Shown: positions 40,794 through 49,579, numbered from the stretch's first letter. The stretch: DNA of 64,000 nucleotides from Bacillota bacterium (GCA_023410445.1 JAEYPT010000006.1:248001-312000), one strand, 5' to 3'. Notes: generated by a model from the sequence alone, not told the origin. Translations and numbers: made by a program.

Positions 40794-41597
40794 TCAGCCC
40801 ACCAGACATTTCCATGCGTCGTTTGACGTACGGAACGAGGAAGTATCATCGTATTTGAGCGAAAGCTGAACAAAATCACCCTGGTCCTTCGGCACCGGGA
40901 TATAGAAGCCAACGCCAATGCGGTCCACATAGAACAGCCCCGCCTGAATACCGGAGCGCAGCATGTCGTCCGTAATAGCTGCGGCCTTTTTTTCGCCCAG
41001 ACGCTTCTGCGCGGCCGTGCGAAGCGCGGAAACCAGAGCGCCGTTCGCCGTCACCAGATCTGAAGTCGAAAGCGCTTTTTTGTTTTTCAAATCGTAGTTC
41101 ACGACCCGGTAGCCCTGCGTGGAAGTGCCGCCGACCGTATAGCTTTCCTTAAACACGACGCTGAGAAAATCTTTACCGCGGAACATAATGGATTCGCCGA
41201 CGCGCATTTTGGTCAGCGATTTCCCTTTTGCCGTGATAGTCTGCAAAGCGGTGGTTTTCAAAAGGTTGTTCACCGCGCTGTAATCGGCTCCGTTTTTGGA
41301 AAGCTGCGGGTAAGATGCTGTAACAGTCGGCTTCTTCAGATCGTTTACATACTTTTCCGTCTTGACAATGTAGTCTTTATCCTCCGCGTTCTGCAGCGCG
41401 GGGGTTGCGGCCGCCTGAGAGGCCGCGCCCGAAGCAGCAGCCGATGCGGCGGCGGAACTGGACGAACTTCCGGAGGAAGCCGAACCTGCCGAGGCTGCGG
41501 AAGAAGAAGCCGGAGAGGAAGAAGCCGATCCCCCTCTGCACCCAGCCGCGGACAGAGCCATCAAAACGGCAAGCAAAACCGGTACTAATTTTTTCAT
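40794..41597 (-). CDS. Lipoprotein with Ser/Ala-rich linker and DUF3298-like domain
   Basis: A 267-residue exported protein: a signal peptide with lipobox LSAAGC, then about 50 residues almost only Ser, Ala and Gly, a flexible spacer across the cell wall, then a globular domain from about residue 70. ASYPQL, YRVVNYDLKNKKAL, LFYVDRIGVGFYIPVP and DFVQLSLKY recall the DUF3298/RsiV-like fold, but I am not certain. ATG 41597 is chosen over the TTG just before it. The function is unknown; a promoter lies at 41758-41786. Confidence 0.75.
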   Translation of the reverse strand: MKKLVPVLLAVLMALSAAGCRGGSASSSPASSSAASAGSASSGSSSSSAAASAAASGAASQAAATPALQNAEDKDYIVKTEKYVNDLKKPTVTASYPQLSKNGADYSAVNNLLKTTALQTITAKGKSLTKMRVGESIMFRGKDFLSVVFKESYTVGGTSTQGYRVVNYDLKNKKALSTSDLVTANGALVSALRTAAQKRLGEKKAAAITDDMLRSGIQAGLFYVDRIGVGFYIPVPKDQGDFVQLSLKYDDTSSFRTSNDAWKCLVG

Positions 41598-41757
41598 CAA
41601 AGTAAAATCACACTCCTAGATAAGTATCGCCGGACCGTTCCCCAAAAGGGAAGCGGCGCAGACCGCCGATAAATTTGCTGATTTTCAGCGGCCCGCATCT
41701 TTTTTAAAAGAATCGATCCGGAGAACGCAGAATTCTTTTCCGGATGATTGTCCTTCT

Positions 41758-41786
41758 ATTGTAAACGCAATTGGATACCGGCGCAA
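41758..41786 (-). promoter_or_regulatory. Promoter of the lipoprotein gene
   Basis: Minus strand: -35 TTGCGC (41786-41781), 17-bp spacer, -10 TACAAT (41763-41758). Confidence 0.5.
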
Positions 41787-41836
41787 GTTACAATAATATT
41801 GCAATCTTGTTTCAAAAGTTTGAACAAGCGGATTTT

Positions 41837-42610
41837 TCAGGAAGGAAGATCCGCTTTTTTCAGCAGGACCAGAACCACATATCGGTATTCGGCAAACTTG
41901 TAATTCGCCGTCGTGATGCGGAAGCCGCCGTCGAAGTCCTTTTCGTGCAAAACCGGCTTTTTTGCTTCAATCGCAACCAGGTCGGCAGGCCGGGCCACTG
42001 CGAAGGTGCCCTGCTGTTCAGCGGCATCGGAATGGTACAGAACGGAATCCTTCCCAAAGTCGATAGACGGCAGTTCGCTCGTCAGGTCTGCGCTGTTCTT
42101 CAGATATTTGCTTGTAAAATCCTCCCAATCTTTCTTTGTACTGAGCAGAACGTCACCGGAGGGAAGCTTGCCGAGCTTCAGAGCCGAATTGTTTTCCAGA
42201 ACAAAGCCAGCGTACAGGTTCCGGAAGGACACGGTTTTCTCCGTAACCTTCACGATGCACTGCTTGACGGCACTCTGGCCCGGAAGCGCGGTATAGACGC
42301 CGCAGGTTGTTCCCGGTTCCCCGACCGGTGTCACACGAACATAATAGGAGAGGTTGCCCTTGCTGTCATTGGAGACGGTCGGCGTTTCCGCCTCGAGCAC
42401 TTTGCTGTTCCCCACCGTGATTTTCGGCACAGCATTGCTGCCGTAAACCGTAAATTTGAACTGATAGGCGTCGTACTGCGGCCGTGAAATTGTTTTGGGT
42501 GTATCGCTCCCCACGTAGCCGGAGGCAGACGCCGCCCAAGCACCCGCCGGGCAGGCGAAAGTCAGTACCAGCACGGTCAGCGAAATCAGCAAAAGCCTGA
42601 TTTTTTTCAT
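41837..42610 (-). CDS. Secreted protein of unknown function
   Basis: A 257-residue protein with a clear signal peptide (MKKIRLLLISLTVLVLTF... cleavage likely after AGAWA). The mature part is predicted beta-rich: a first half like a small Ig/PKD-type domain (YDAYQFKFTVYGSNAVPKI) with one internal Cys pair, and a second half ending in YRYVVLVLLKKADLPS. No known family is recognised. RBS AAAGGAAG before ATG 42610. It is followed by the lipoprotein gene after 239 nt. Confidence 0.65.
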   Translation of the reverse strand: MKKIRLLLISLTVLVLTFACPAGAWAASASGYVGSDTPKTISRPQYDAYQFKFTVYGSNAVPKITVGNSKVLEAETPTVSNDSKGNLSYYVRVTPVGEPGTTCGVYTALPGQSAVKQCIVKVTEKTVSFRNLYAGFVLENNSALKLGKLPSGDVLLSTKKDWEDFTSKYLKNSADLTSELPSIDFGKDSVLYHSDAAEQQGTFAVARPADLVAIEAKKPVLHEKDFDGGFRITTANYKFAEYRYVVLVLLKKADLPS

Positions 42611-42689
42611 TTGTTTTCTTCCTTTCCATATTTTATATGGTTTTACAGGTATATTCTGCCCGCCTGCGCGCCGGGATATTCTGTTCCGC

Positions 42690-42736
42690 ACAAAAAGAAA
42701 AGCGGCCCGGAAGGAAATCATTCCCTCCGGGCCGCC
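42690..42736 (-). terminator. Terminator after proS
   Basis: Minus strand: 13-bp GC-rich stem GCGGCCCGGAGG/CCTTCCGGGCCGC followed by TTTTCTTTTT. Confidence 0.92.
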
Positions 42737-42747
42737 GCTTATCCATA

Positions 42748-44184
42748 TTAATAGGCTTTGCCCCAATAGACCATCTTGTCCGCGTGCTTTCCGCAGCAGG
42801 CGCAGGTGTCCCCCACATGCTCCTGTTCAAACGGGATGCAACGGGAAGAAAGACCGGCCACATCCTTGATCTTTTCCTCGCAGGCCGGGTCGCCGCACCA
42901 CATGGCTTTTACAAGCCCGGGCTTTGCGTCGGCGATTTCCTTCATTTCATCGAGCGTCTTCGCAGTATAGGTCATGTTTTCCCGGCGCTCCAGCGCGCGG
43001 TCGTACATTCCCTTGCGAACGGCTTCCAGCTGCTCCGCGACGGCTGCCGAAAGTCCATCCAGCGGGGTGAACAGCTTTTCGCGGTCCGTACGGCGAACGA
43101 TCACACACTGACCCTTTTCGATATCCTTCGGGCCAATCTCCAGACGGAGCGGCACGCCCTTCATCTCGTACTGGGCAAACTTCCAGCCGGGCGTCTGGTC
43201 GGAATCGTCCAGTTTTACACGGAAGTCCTTTTTCAGCAGCGCTTCCAGCTCCTTCGCCTTTTCCAGCACGCCCGGCTTATGTTGGGCAACCGGCACGATG
43301 ACGACCTGAACAGGTGCGACGGCGGGCGGAAGAACCAGGCCGTTGTTGTCGCCGTGGGTCATGATGATGCCGCCGATGATGCGGGTGCTCATACCCCAGG
43401 AGGTCTGGAACGGGTGGCAGAGGGAATTGTCTCTGCCCTGGAACGTGACGTCGAACGCCTTAGCGAAGCCGTCGCCGAAGTAATGGCTGGTGCCGCTCTG
43501 CAGCGCCTTGCCGTCGTGCATCATGGCCTCGATGGTATAGGTGGCTTCCGCTCCGGCAAATTTCTCGCTTTCGGTTTTCTGGCCCTTGATTACCGGGATG
43601 GCGAGCTTATTCTCGCAGAAATCGGCGTAAACCTTCAGCATTTGAAGGGTCTCCGCCTTCGCCTCGTCGGCGGTTTCGTGCATGGTATGTCCTTCCTGCC
43701 AGTGGAACTCCACCGAGCGGAGGAACGGGCGGGTCGTCTTCTCCCAGCGCACCACCGAGCACCACTGATTGTAAAGCTTTGGCAAGTCGCGGTAGGAGTG
43801 GATCACCTTGGCGTAATGGTCGCAGAACAGCGTCTCCGAGGTCGGGCGCACACACATGCGCTCCTGCAGCTTCTCGTTGCCGCCCATCGTGACCCAGGCA
43901 ACTTCCGGCGCAAAGCCCTGCACGTGGTCCTTTTCTTTATTGAGCAGGCTCTCCGGAATAAACAGCGGCATGGAGACGTTCACATGCCCGAGTTCCTTAA
44001 AGCGCGCGTCGAGGTCATGCTGGATGTTCTCCCACAGCGCCCAGCCGTAAGGCTCGATTACCATACAGCCGCGCACGCTGGTGTAGTCCATCAGCTCCGC
44101 CTTTTTTACAATATCGGTATACCACTGGGCAAAGTCTTCCTCCATCGGAGTGATTGCTTCGACCAGTTTCTTTTGATCCGCCAT
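42748..44184 (-). CDS. proS: Prolyl-tRNA synthetase (type 3, without editing insert)
   Basis: A 478-residue class II synthetase of the short archaeal/eukaryote-like form that also occurs in Clostridia. Motif 2 region VRWEKTTRPFLRSVEFHWQEGH, motif 3 region GDNNGLVLPP, and the C-terminal zinc domain with CGDPACEEK and CACCGK ending in the typical terminal Tyr (YWGKAY). It lies 45 nt after the OadG-like gene with no terminator between, so it is probably co-transcribed with the decarboxylase genes. Confidence 0.95.
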   Translation of the reverse strand: MADQKKLVEAITPMEEDFAQWYTDIVKKAELMDYTSVRGCMVIEPYGWALWENIQHDLDARFKELGHVNVSMPLFIPESLLNKEKDHVQGFAPEVAWVTMGGNEKLQERMCVRPTSETLFCDHYAKVIHSYRDLPKLYNQWCSVVRWEKTTRPFLRSVEFHWQEGHTMHETADEAKAETLQMLKVYADFCENKLAIPVIKGQKTESEKFAGAEATYTIEAMMHDGKALQSGTSHYFGDGFAKAFDVTFQGRDNSLCHPFQTSWGMSTRIIGGIIMTHGDNNGLVLPPAVAPVQVVIVPVAQHKPGVLEKAKELEALLKKDFRVKLDDSDQTPGWKFAQYEMKGVPLRLEIGPKDIEKGQCVIVRRTDREKLFTPLDGLSAAVAEQLEAVRKGMYDRALERRENMTYTAKTLDEMKEIADAKPGLVKAMWCGDPACEEKIKDVAGLSSRCIPFEQEHVGDTCACCGKHADKMVYWGKAY

Positions 44185-44229
44185 TTCAGCGATTCCCCTT
44201 TACAGCTTCGGCCGTCCGGAGACGTCCGT

Positions 44230-44406
44230 TTATTCTTTTTTACCCGTGACGCGGTTCAAGATATAAATGACCAGATAAATGAGCAGCATCACGATGAAAA
44301 TGCCAAGCATGCCCCGGCCCATCAGCCCGAAGGACGCGCCGATGTCGGAGCTCTTTACTTCGCCCATCAAGCCCTGATACGCGGTCAGAAAAAACAATTT
44401 TCCCAT
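44230..44406 (-). CDS. OadG-like small membrane subunit of a Na+-translocating decarboxylase
   Basis: A 58-residue protein read directly from the minus strand. A soluble start (GKLFFLTAYQGLMGEVKSS) leads to GLMGRGMLGIFIVMLLIYL, one membrane helix, and a basic end (NRVTGKKE). The GxGMxGIF pattern is that of OadG-related small transporter subunits. ATG 44406 has GAGGAGGG 6 nt upstream, right after the stop of the beta-subunit gene. Confidence 0.82.
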   Translation of the reverse strand: MGKLFFLTAYQGLMGEVKSSDIGASFGLMGRGMLGIFIVMLLIYLVIYILNRVTGKKE

Positions 44407-44419
44407 CGAAAAGCCCTCC

Positions 44420-45550
44420 TCAGTGCAGGATCGTGCGGGCGAGCGACAGAATTATGCCGCCGGCCACCACGGAGCCGATCTGTCCCGCGACATTCGCGCC
44501 GATCGCGTGCATCAGCAGGTGGTTCTGGTTGTCTTCCTTGAGCCCCATCTTCTGGATCACCCTCGCGGACATCGGGAAGGCCGAAATTCCGGCCCCGCCG
44601 ATCATCGGGTTGATCTTTTTGTCAATCGGCAGGAAGAGGTTAAGCAGCTTCGCAAACAGCACGCCGCCGATGGTATCAAATACGAACGCGACCAGTCCAA
44701 GGGCCATAACGATCAGCGTGCCGGGCCGCACGAACTTGTCCGCGCTCATCTGGAACGCAACGGTAATACCGAGGAAAATTGTAATCAGATTCGCGAGCGG
44801 GCCCTGCGCCGTCTTGGAAAGGCTCTCCAGGCAGCCGCATTCGCGGATCAGGTTGCCGAACATCAGAAGACCCACCAGCGCGATGGAATCGGGAGCGATC
44901 AGCCCGGCGATCAGCGTCACGATAATCGGAAACAGGATGCGCGTCGTCTTGGAAACGGAGTTCGGGTGATAGGGCATGCGAATGCTCCGTTCCTTGCGGG
45001 TGGTGACCAGCCGTATGGCGAAGGGCTGGATCAACGGTACCAGTGCCATATAGGAGTACGCCGCCACGGCAATCGCGCCTTTATAGGAGCTGTTGAGCGT
45101 CTGGGAAACAAGGATGGAGGTCGGGCCGTCGGCTGCGCCGATCACCCCAATGGACATGGCATCCTTCATCGGGAAGCCCAGCAGCACGGCCACGCTGACT
45201 GTGAGGAAAATTCCGAACTGCGCAGCGCCCCCGAACAGGAGCATGCGCGGGTTGGAAAGCAGCGGTCCAAAATCAATCATCGCGCCGATGCCCACGAACA
45301 GCAACAGCGGCATTGCCTCCGATGAGGCAATCCCCTTTGAAAACAGCCACTCGATGATTCCGCCCGGCCCCAGAACCCCCGTGTGCGGCAGGTTGACCAG
45401 AATGGCGCCGAACCCCATGGGCAGCAGCAGGGCCGGTTCAAAATCCTTTTTGACCGCCAGCCAGATCAGCAGGCCGCCGATGATCCACATCACCAGCATC
45501 TGCCACGTGATGCCGGCTACACCGTCGACTAAAAAGGCGAATTGACTCAA
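44420..45550 (-). CDS. Na+-translocating decarboxylase beta subunit (OadB/GcdB/MmdB family)
   Basis: A 376-residue membrane protein that couples carboxybiotin decarboxylation to Na+ export. Diagnostic segments: FGAILVNLPHTGV, GIGAMIDFGPLLSNPRMLLFG, GAADGPTSILVSQTLN with the conserved Asp, IGGAGISAFPMSARVIQK and HAIGANVAGQIGSVVAGG. Which acyl-CoA or keto acid is used cannot be told, since the carboxyltransferase and biotin carrier are not in the window. A hairpin leader and own promoter precede it; the OadG-like gene and proS follow. Confidence 0.93.
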   Translation of the reverse strand: MSQFAFLVDGVAGITWQMLVMWIIGGLLIWLAVKKDFEPALLLPMGFGAILVNLPHTGVLGPGGIIEWLFSKGIASSEAMPLLLFVGIGAMIDFGPLLSNPRMLLFGGAAQFGIFLTVSVAVLLGFPMKDAMSIGVIGAADGPTSILVSQTLNSSYKGAIAVAAYSYMALVPLIQPFAIRLVTTRKERSIRMPYHPNSVSKTTRILFPIIVTLIAGLIAPDSIALVGLLMFGNLIRECGCLESLSKTAQGPLANLITIFLGITVAFQMSADKFVRPGTLIVMALGLVAFVFDTIGGVLFAKLLNLFLPIDKKINPMIGGAGISAFPMSARVIQKMGLKEDNQNHLLMHAIGANVAGQIGSVVAGGIILSLARTILH

Positions 45551-45572
45551 CAGCTTTAACGCTCCTTACATT

Positions 45573-45619
45573 AGAAACTGTTCTCATCAGCGGGTGCCGT
45601 GAGCTATGAGAACAGTTTC
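45573..45619 (-). promoter_or_regulatory. Long inverted repeat in the leader of the decarboxylase operon
   Basis: GAAACTGTTCTCAT (45573-45586) and its exact 14-bp complement (45606-45619) enclose a 19-nt loop with inner AGC/GCT pairing. It lies between the promoter and the RBS TAAGGAG of the beta-subunit gene and has no U-tract, so it is a leader structure or protein site rather than a terminator. A second small hairpin GCCGGAA/TTCCGGC lies at about 45646-45663. Confidence 0.6.
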
Positions 45620-45674
45620 GTACATTCTACCCGATTTTCTCAGTGCCGGAACGGTTTCCGGCTACAATAAAACC

Positions 45675-45703
45675 ATTATAATGGAAAACGGGGTTCTTTT
45701 CAA
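45675..45703 (-). promoter_or_regulatory. Promoter of the decarboxylase-proS operon
   Basis: Minus strand: -35 TTGAAA (45703-45698), 17-bp spacer, perfect -10 TATAAT (45680-45675). Confidence 0.8.
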
Positions 45704-45740
45704 GCGAAAAGGAAAAACGGACCGACTCCCGCAAACAAGC

Positions 45741-45772
45741 AAAAAAAGTCCGCCGTGCGGCGCGCACGGCGG
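45741..45772 (-). terminator. Terminator after acpP
   Basis: Minus strand: stem CCGCCGTGC/GCACGGCGG followed by ACTTTTTTT. Confidence 0.93.
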
Positions 45773-45791
45773 TCAAATAAGGAGCCGCCGG

Positions 45792-46019
45792 TCAGACATG
45801 CTCCTCAATGTATTTTACCAGTTCACCGACCGTTTTAATGTTCTCAACTTCCTCGTCAGGGATCTCGATTTCGAATTCATCCTCAATCGACATCAGAAGG
45901 TCAACAACATCCAGAGAATCAGCGCCCAAATCGTCGGCAATACTCGTATCGGCGGTAATGGTATCCTCCTCCACGTCAAACTGCTCGCTCAGGATTGCCT
46001 TAACCTTTTCAAAAACCAT
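45792..46019 (-). CDS. acpP: Acyl carrier protein
   Basis: A 75-residue acidic ACP. Ser35 in LGADSLDVVDL carries the phosphopantetheine arm for fatty acid synthesis. It is a single-gene unit with own promoter (46163-46191) and terminator; no fab genes adjoin it. RBS AAGGAGG before ATG 46019. Confidence 0.96.
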   Translation of the reverse strand: MVFEKVKAILSEQFDVEEDTITADTSIADDLGADSLDVVDLLMSIEDEFEIEIPDEEVENIKTVGELVKYIEEHV

Positions 46020-46162
46020 TTTATATCCTCCTTAAAAGATTGAAATAACCACTCATGCGGAAAACAGAAAATCCCAGCGTGGACAAAGCAAACAGGTCTG
46101 TGTTACAATGGCCGCAGGGTATTTTAGATTCAAGCTAATCCGGGTACTGAGTGCCTATCCAC

Positions 46163-46191
46163 ATATTATTAGCAAAGTCCCTCTTTGTCAA
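46163..46191 (-). promoter_or_regulatory. acpP promoter
   Basis: Minus strand: perfect -35 TTGACA (46191-46186), 17-bp spacer, -10 TAATAT (46168-46163). The leader is about 135 nt long. Confidence 0.82.
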
Positions 46192-46229
46192 TATTTTTTT
46201 TTATTTTATTTTCGAAAGCTGAGTGACCT

Positions 46230-47576
46230 GTGAACTCAAAAAACTTCGCTGTGATCGGCCATCCGATCGCGCATACGATGTCTCCGTTTATTCACACACG
46301 TCTGTTCGAAACCGCGGGCGTGCAGGCCTCCTATGGCGTGCTGGAAATCGCGCCTGAGGACCTTTCCTCCCGCAGGGAGACACTGCGGGGGCTCAGCGGC
46401 TTCAACGTCACCATCCCTCACAAGCAGACAATCATCCCCCTTCTGGATTCGACTGACCCCAAAGCCGCGGATTTCGGCTCGGTGAACACTGTGAAAAACG
46501 AGGGCGGGCGGCTTTGCGGCTTCACGACGGACGGTGAAGGCTTCGCGCAGGCCCTGCGCGCTGCCGGTGTCGGCCTTTCCGGTCATACCGCCGTGGTCGG
46601 GGCAGGCGGAGCCGCGCGCGCCGTCGCCTTTGAGTGCGTCCTCGCGGGCGGAGAGGTCACCGTCGCAGCGCGGGAGCACAGCCTTCCGGCGGCGGAACAC
46701 CTCACGGAGGACCTGCGCCGGCTCGTTCCGGGATCGCGGGTCGGCTGCCGCCTGATTTCCGAACTTACCGGACCGCTCGATCTTCTGGTCAACGCGACGC
46801 CCGCCGGAATGTACCCGAAAACGGATGTCTGCCCCGTGGAAGCGGAAACGGTCGCAAATGCATGCTGTGTGTTCGACGCCGTCTACAACCCCGGGGAAAC
46901 CGCACTGCTACGACTGGCTCGCTCCCTCGGGGTCCGGACGGTCGGCGGCATGGGGATGCTGGTGCGTCAGGCCGCCGCCGCGCAGAAAATCTGGTTCGGA
47001 GCCGATTTTTCCGAGGACTGCCTCGCGGCTCTGGAGCAAAGCGCCCAGTTTGAAATGAAGAAGAAATTTGGAAATATTATTTTATGCGGCTTCATGGGAA
47101 GCGGGAAGACAACCGTTGGGAAACTTCTCGCCGCGTGCACCGGCCGCCGTTTTGTCGATACCGACGACGCGGTGACGGAGCGGGAGGGAATGTCGGTGTC
47201 CGAGATTTTCGCAAAGCGTGGGGAAGCGTATTTCCGCGCCTGCGAGGAAGAGGCGGTGCTGGCGCTCTCCCTGCAAAGCGGCCTGATTGTCGCAGCGGGG
47301 GGCGGCACCCTGTTAAACTCTGCGAACGCCCGGATGCTCGGTGCAAACGGCGTGATCGTCCTGCTGGGAGCCAGCCTCGCGGCCGTGGATTCCCGTCTGC
47401 GGGGAGATTCCACCCGCCCGCTTCTTCAGCGGCCGGACCGTGAGGAAGCGATGCGCGCGCTCTACGAAAAGCGTCTGCCCGCCTACCGCGCGGTTTCGGA
47501 CTTTGAAGTTCCGGCGGACGGCACGCCGGAGAAAACGGCGGATGCCGTAAGGAATGTCCTGCAAAGCAAAATTTAG
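46230..47576 (+). CDS. aroE/aroK: Bifunctional shikimate dehydrogenase / shikimate kinase fusion
   Basis: A 448-residue fusion of two consecutive-in-type shikimate pathway enzymes. Residues 1-270 are AroE: SPFIHTRL binds shikimate, the catalytic pair is Lys65 (NVTIPHK) and Asp101 (TDGEGF), and GAGGAAR (124-130) binds NADPH. Residues 280-448 are AroK: Walker A GFMGSGKTT (287-295), Asp310/Asp312 (VDTDD), YFRACEE and GGG (357-359) for shikimate, and RPLL in the lid region. Both active sites look intact, so dehydroshikimate would be taken to shikimate 3-phosphate by one chain. GTG 46230 is the start; only a weak GAAAGCTGAG precedes it. It is separate from the main aro operon. Confidence 0.93.
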   Translation: MNSKNFAVIGHPIAHTMSPFIHTRLFETAGVQASYGVLEIAPEDLSSRRETLRGLSGFNVTIPHKQTIIPLLDSTDPKAADFGSVNTVKNEGGRLCGFTTDGEGFAQALRAAGVGLSGHTAVVGAGGAARAVAFECVLAGGEVTVAAREHSLPAAEHLTEDLRRLVPGSRVGCRLISELTGPLDLLVNATPAGMYPKTDVCPVEAETVANACCVFDAVYNPGETALLRLARSLGVRTVGGMGMLVRQAAAAQKIWFGADFSEDCLAALEQSAQFEMKKKFGNIILCGFMGSGKTTVGKLLAACTGRRFVDTDDAVTEREGMSVSEIFAKRGEAYFRACEEEAVLALSLQSGLIVAAGGGTLLNSANARMLGANGVIVLLGASLAAVDSRLRGDSTRPLLQRPDREEAMRALYEKRLPAYRAVSDFEVPADGTPEKTADAVRNVLQSKI

Positions 47577-49294
47577 GAAATCGGATCTTCGCGGCTCATG
47601 GATGTTTCGATCATCCGGGTGTACACCCGGTATGTATCTTTTCCGCTGTTCTTCGCGGCATACATGGCGCAGTCGGCTTTTCGGAACAGTTCTTCATAAG
47701 TCTTTCCGTCGTGCGGATAAAAGGCGATGCCGATACTTCCGGAAATACCGATGCGCTCCAGCGTGTCGTCCCGGATTTCCCGCAGTGAACGGCCAATTCC
47801 CTCGGCCCGGTTCAGGATCAGCTCCAGAGACGGAAAATTTCTCAGGAAAATTACGAACTCATCTCCGCCGACCCGACCGATAACGTCCTCTTCCCGGAAA
47901 TTACTCCGGATGAGCTGGGCGGTCTCCACGATCAGCCGGTCTCCGCAGAGATGGCCGAGGCGATCGTTTACCAGCTTGAAATTGTCGATATCGACGACAA
48001 ACAGAGCGTGGCGGTCATTCTTACCGCTTGCCCGAAGAACGGTGTTAATCAGGTTGGTGGTCGTCATCCGGTTGTAAAGCCCCGTGAGAAGATCGTGTTC
48101 CGCCCTCTGCCGAAGCGCCTGCGTTTCACGGATGCGCCGGTCGATATCCGAAACAACGACGATCAGGCGTTCCAGCGCCCCCTGCGGATTGTAAAACGGC
48201 GCGGGATGAACGTTGCACCAAAGATAGCTGCCGTCGGCTGTCTTCAGCCGGCATTCCTCGTCGCCGAGCCCCCGTTTTCCTTCCAGCCACTGCCGCCCAT
48301 AGCGCACAACGCACTCCCGGTCGCTCTCGTAGACGCGGTCGGAAGTTTCGATATGCTCCATCAGTGCCCCGAACCGAGGCAGCTGTTCCCCGAATTTGGA
48401 ATGGCACGCGGGCGAGTAATAGGTGCGGTGATTTTTGAAATCCAGATCAAACACCGGGTCCGACGCATGCCCGAGAATCAGGCGGTAGCGCTCTTCGCTG
48501 GCGGCGAGGTCGTCCTGCGCGTGCTTCATCTCAGTAATGTCGATCAGCACGCTGTAAAGCCAGATGTTCCCGTTGCAGTCCTCCTGCCTTCGGGTACGGT
48601 CAAGCACCCAGATCTGCCGGCCGCCCTTCGCGGTGACCCGGTAGGTGAATTCCGTGATCTGGCGGCTGCTGACGTGGGCATCGATCTGGTGCATCAGCGT
48701 TTCGCGGTCTTTTTCACAGACCATGGAAAGGAAGCTGTCGTCAAACCGCTCCCGGATTTCCTCCCGCGTATACCCTGTAATGCGGCAGTAGCCTTCGCTG
48801 ACAAGACCCAGCGTCAGGCGTTCGTCCAAACGGCAGCGCAGAACTCCGCCCGGCACGTTCGCGGTCAGCGCCTCCAGCTCTTCCATTTGCTCCCGCGCGA
48901 GGCGGCGTGACCGACGCTCCAGGGTGATTTCCTGAATCTGGCCGCAAAAAAGCTCGGCTCCGTTCTCCTCTTGGGAGAGCGAAACCCGGAATTCCGCCCA
49001 CAGATGATGCCCGCTCTTCCGGAGCAGCTTCAGTTCCAGCTTGACATATCCCTTTTCCGAGATCCCGGCGGCTACCCAGTTCCAGTCCACAGGGGGGTCG
49101 TTGACCAGGGGACCGGCCCCACCCTTTCCCAGCAAAGCCGTCAATTCGCTTTTTTCATAGCCGAGCATCCGATAAAACGGAGCGCCGGCATAGACAATCG
49201 TCAGACATTCGTCCTTCCGTAAGCAGAGAAAACAAAGGCCGAGTGCTTCGATCGCACGTTCCGCCACAGGAAGCCCAACTTCAAGATCAGCCAT
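47573..49294 (-). CDS. Diguanylate cyclase with PAS repeats (PAS-PAS-PAS-GGDEF)
   Basis: A 573-residue soluble signalling protein. Three PAS-like modules lie at about residues 15-130, 145-260 and 275-400 (GYCRITGYTREEI; RYRLILGHASDPVFDLD), two followed by PAC-like segments. The GGDEF domain (about 410-570) has an intact active site GGDEF (476-480) and an inhibitory I-site REED (467-470) five residues before it, so it should make c-di-GMP with feedback control. No membrane helix is present. The gene is convergent with the AroE-AroK gene and their stop codons overlap by 4 bp. Confidence 0.93.
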   Translation of the reverse strand: MADLEVGLPVAERAIEALGLCFLCLRKDECLTIVYAGAPFYRMLGYEKSELTALLGKGGAGPLVNDPPVDWNWVAAGISEKGYVKLELKLLRKSGHHLWAEFRVSLSQEENGAELFCGQIQEITLERRSRRLAREQMEELEALTANVPGGVLRCRLDERLTLGLVSEGYCRITGYTREEIRERFDDSFLSMVCEKDRETLMHQIDAHVSSRQITEFTYRVTAKGGRQIWVLDRTRRQEDCNGNIWLYSVLIDITEMKHAQDDLAASEERYRLILGHASDPVFDLDFKNHRTYYSPACHSKFGEQLPRFGALMEHIETSDRVYESDRECVVRYGRQWLEGKRGLGDEECRLKTADGSYLWCNVHPAPFYNPQGALERLIVVVSDIDRRIRETQALRQRAEHDLLTGLYNRMTTTNLINTVLRASGKNDRHALFVVDIDNFKLVNDRLGHLCGDRLIVETAQLIRSNFREEDVIGRVGGDEFVIFLRNFPSLELILNRAEGIGRSLREIRDDTLERIGISGSIGIAFYPHDGKTYEELFRKADCAMYAAKNSGKDTYRVYTRMIETSMSREDPIS

Positions 49295-49381
49295 GGGGCC
49301 GCTTCCCTTCCTATCATAAAAACAGGATGCGCTGATTAAATTATCATAGTAAAGCTAGTAAACAATTACTTAATTACAATT

Positions 49382-49410
49382 ATAGTAACAATATCTTCCC
49401 GTTTTTTCAA
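49382..49410 (-). promoter_or_regulatory. Promoter of the diguanylate cyclase gene
   Basis: Minus strand: -35 TTGAAA (49410-49405), 17-bp spacer, -10 TACTAT (49387-49382). Confidence 0.65.
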
Positions 49411-49520
49411 GTTTTTTCCGAAATAATTTCGCATTCAGGAATGTCGGTTTCCGTCGCAGGGCCGGGCCAAATGAATGCACCCGGGACCGCGCGTTCCGGT
49501 TTTTTTCCGAAAGATTGATG

Positions 49521-49549
49521 TTGACATCGCCGCAAAGCTGTATTATGAT
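49521..49549 (+). promoter_or_regulatory. Promoter of the aromatic amino acid operon
   Basis: Perfect -35 TTGACA (49521-49526), 17-bp spacer, -10 TATGAT (49544-49549). Transcription should start near 49556. Confidence 0.85.
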
Positions 49550-49579
49550 ACAGAAAAGGCAATGAGCAGGAGGTCCGAC

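Noticed and set aside
41401..41560. Ser/Ala repeats as a CRISPR-like or transposon repeat
   Set aside because: They are imperfect codon repeats of the lipoprotein linker (Ser, Ala, Gly); no spacer structure.
42637..44541. Open frame of over 600 codons on the plus strand
   Set aside because: Antisense to proS and the decarboxylase genes, which are secure by motif.
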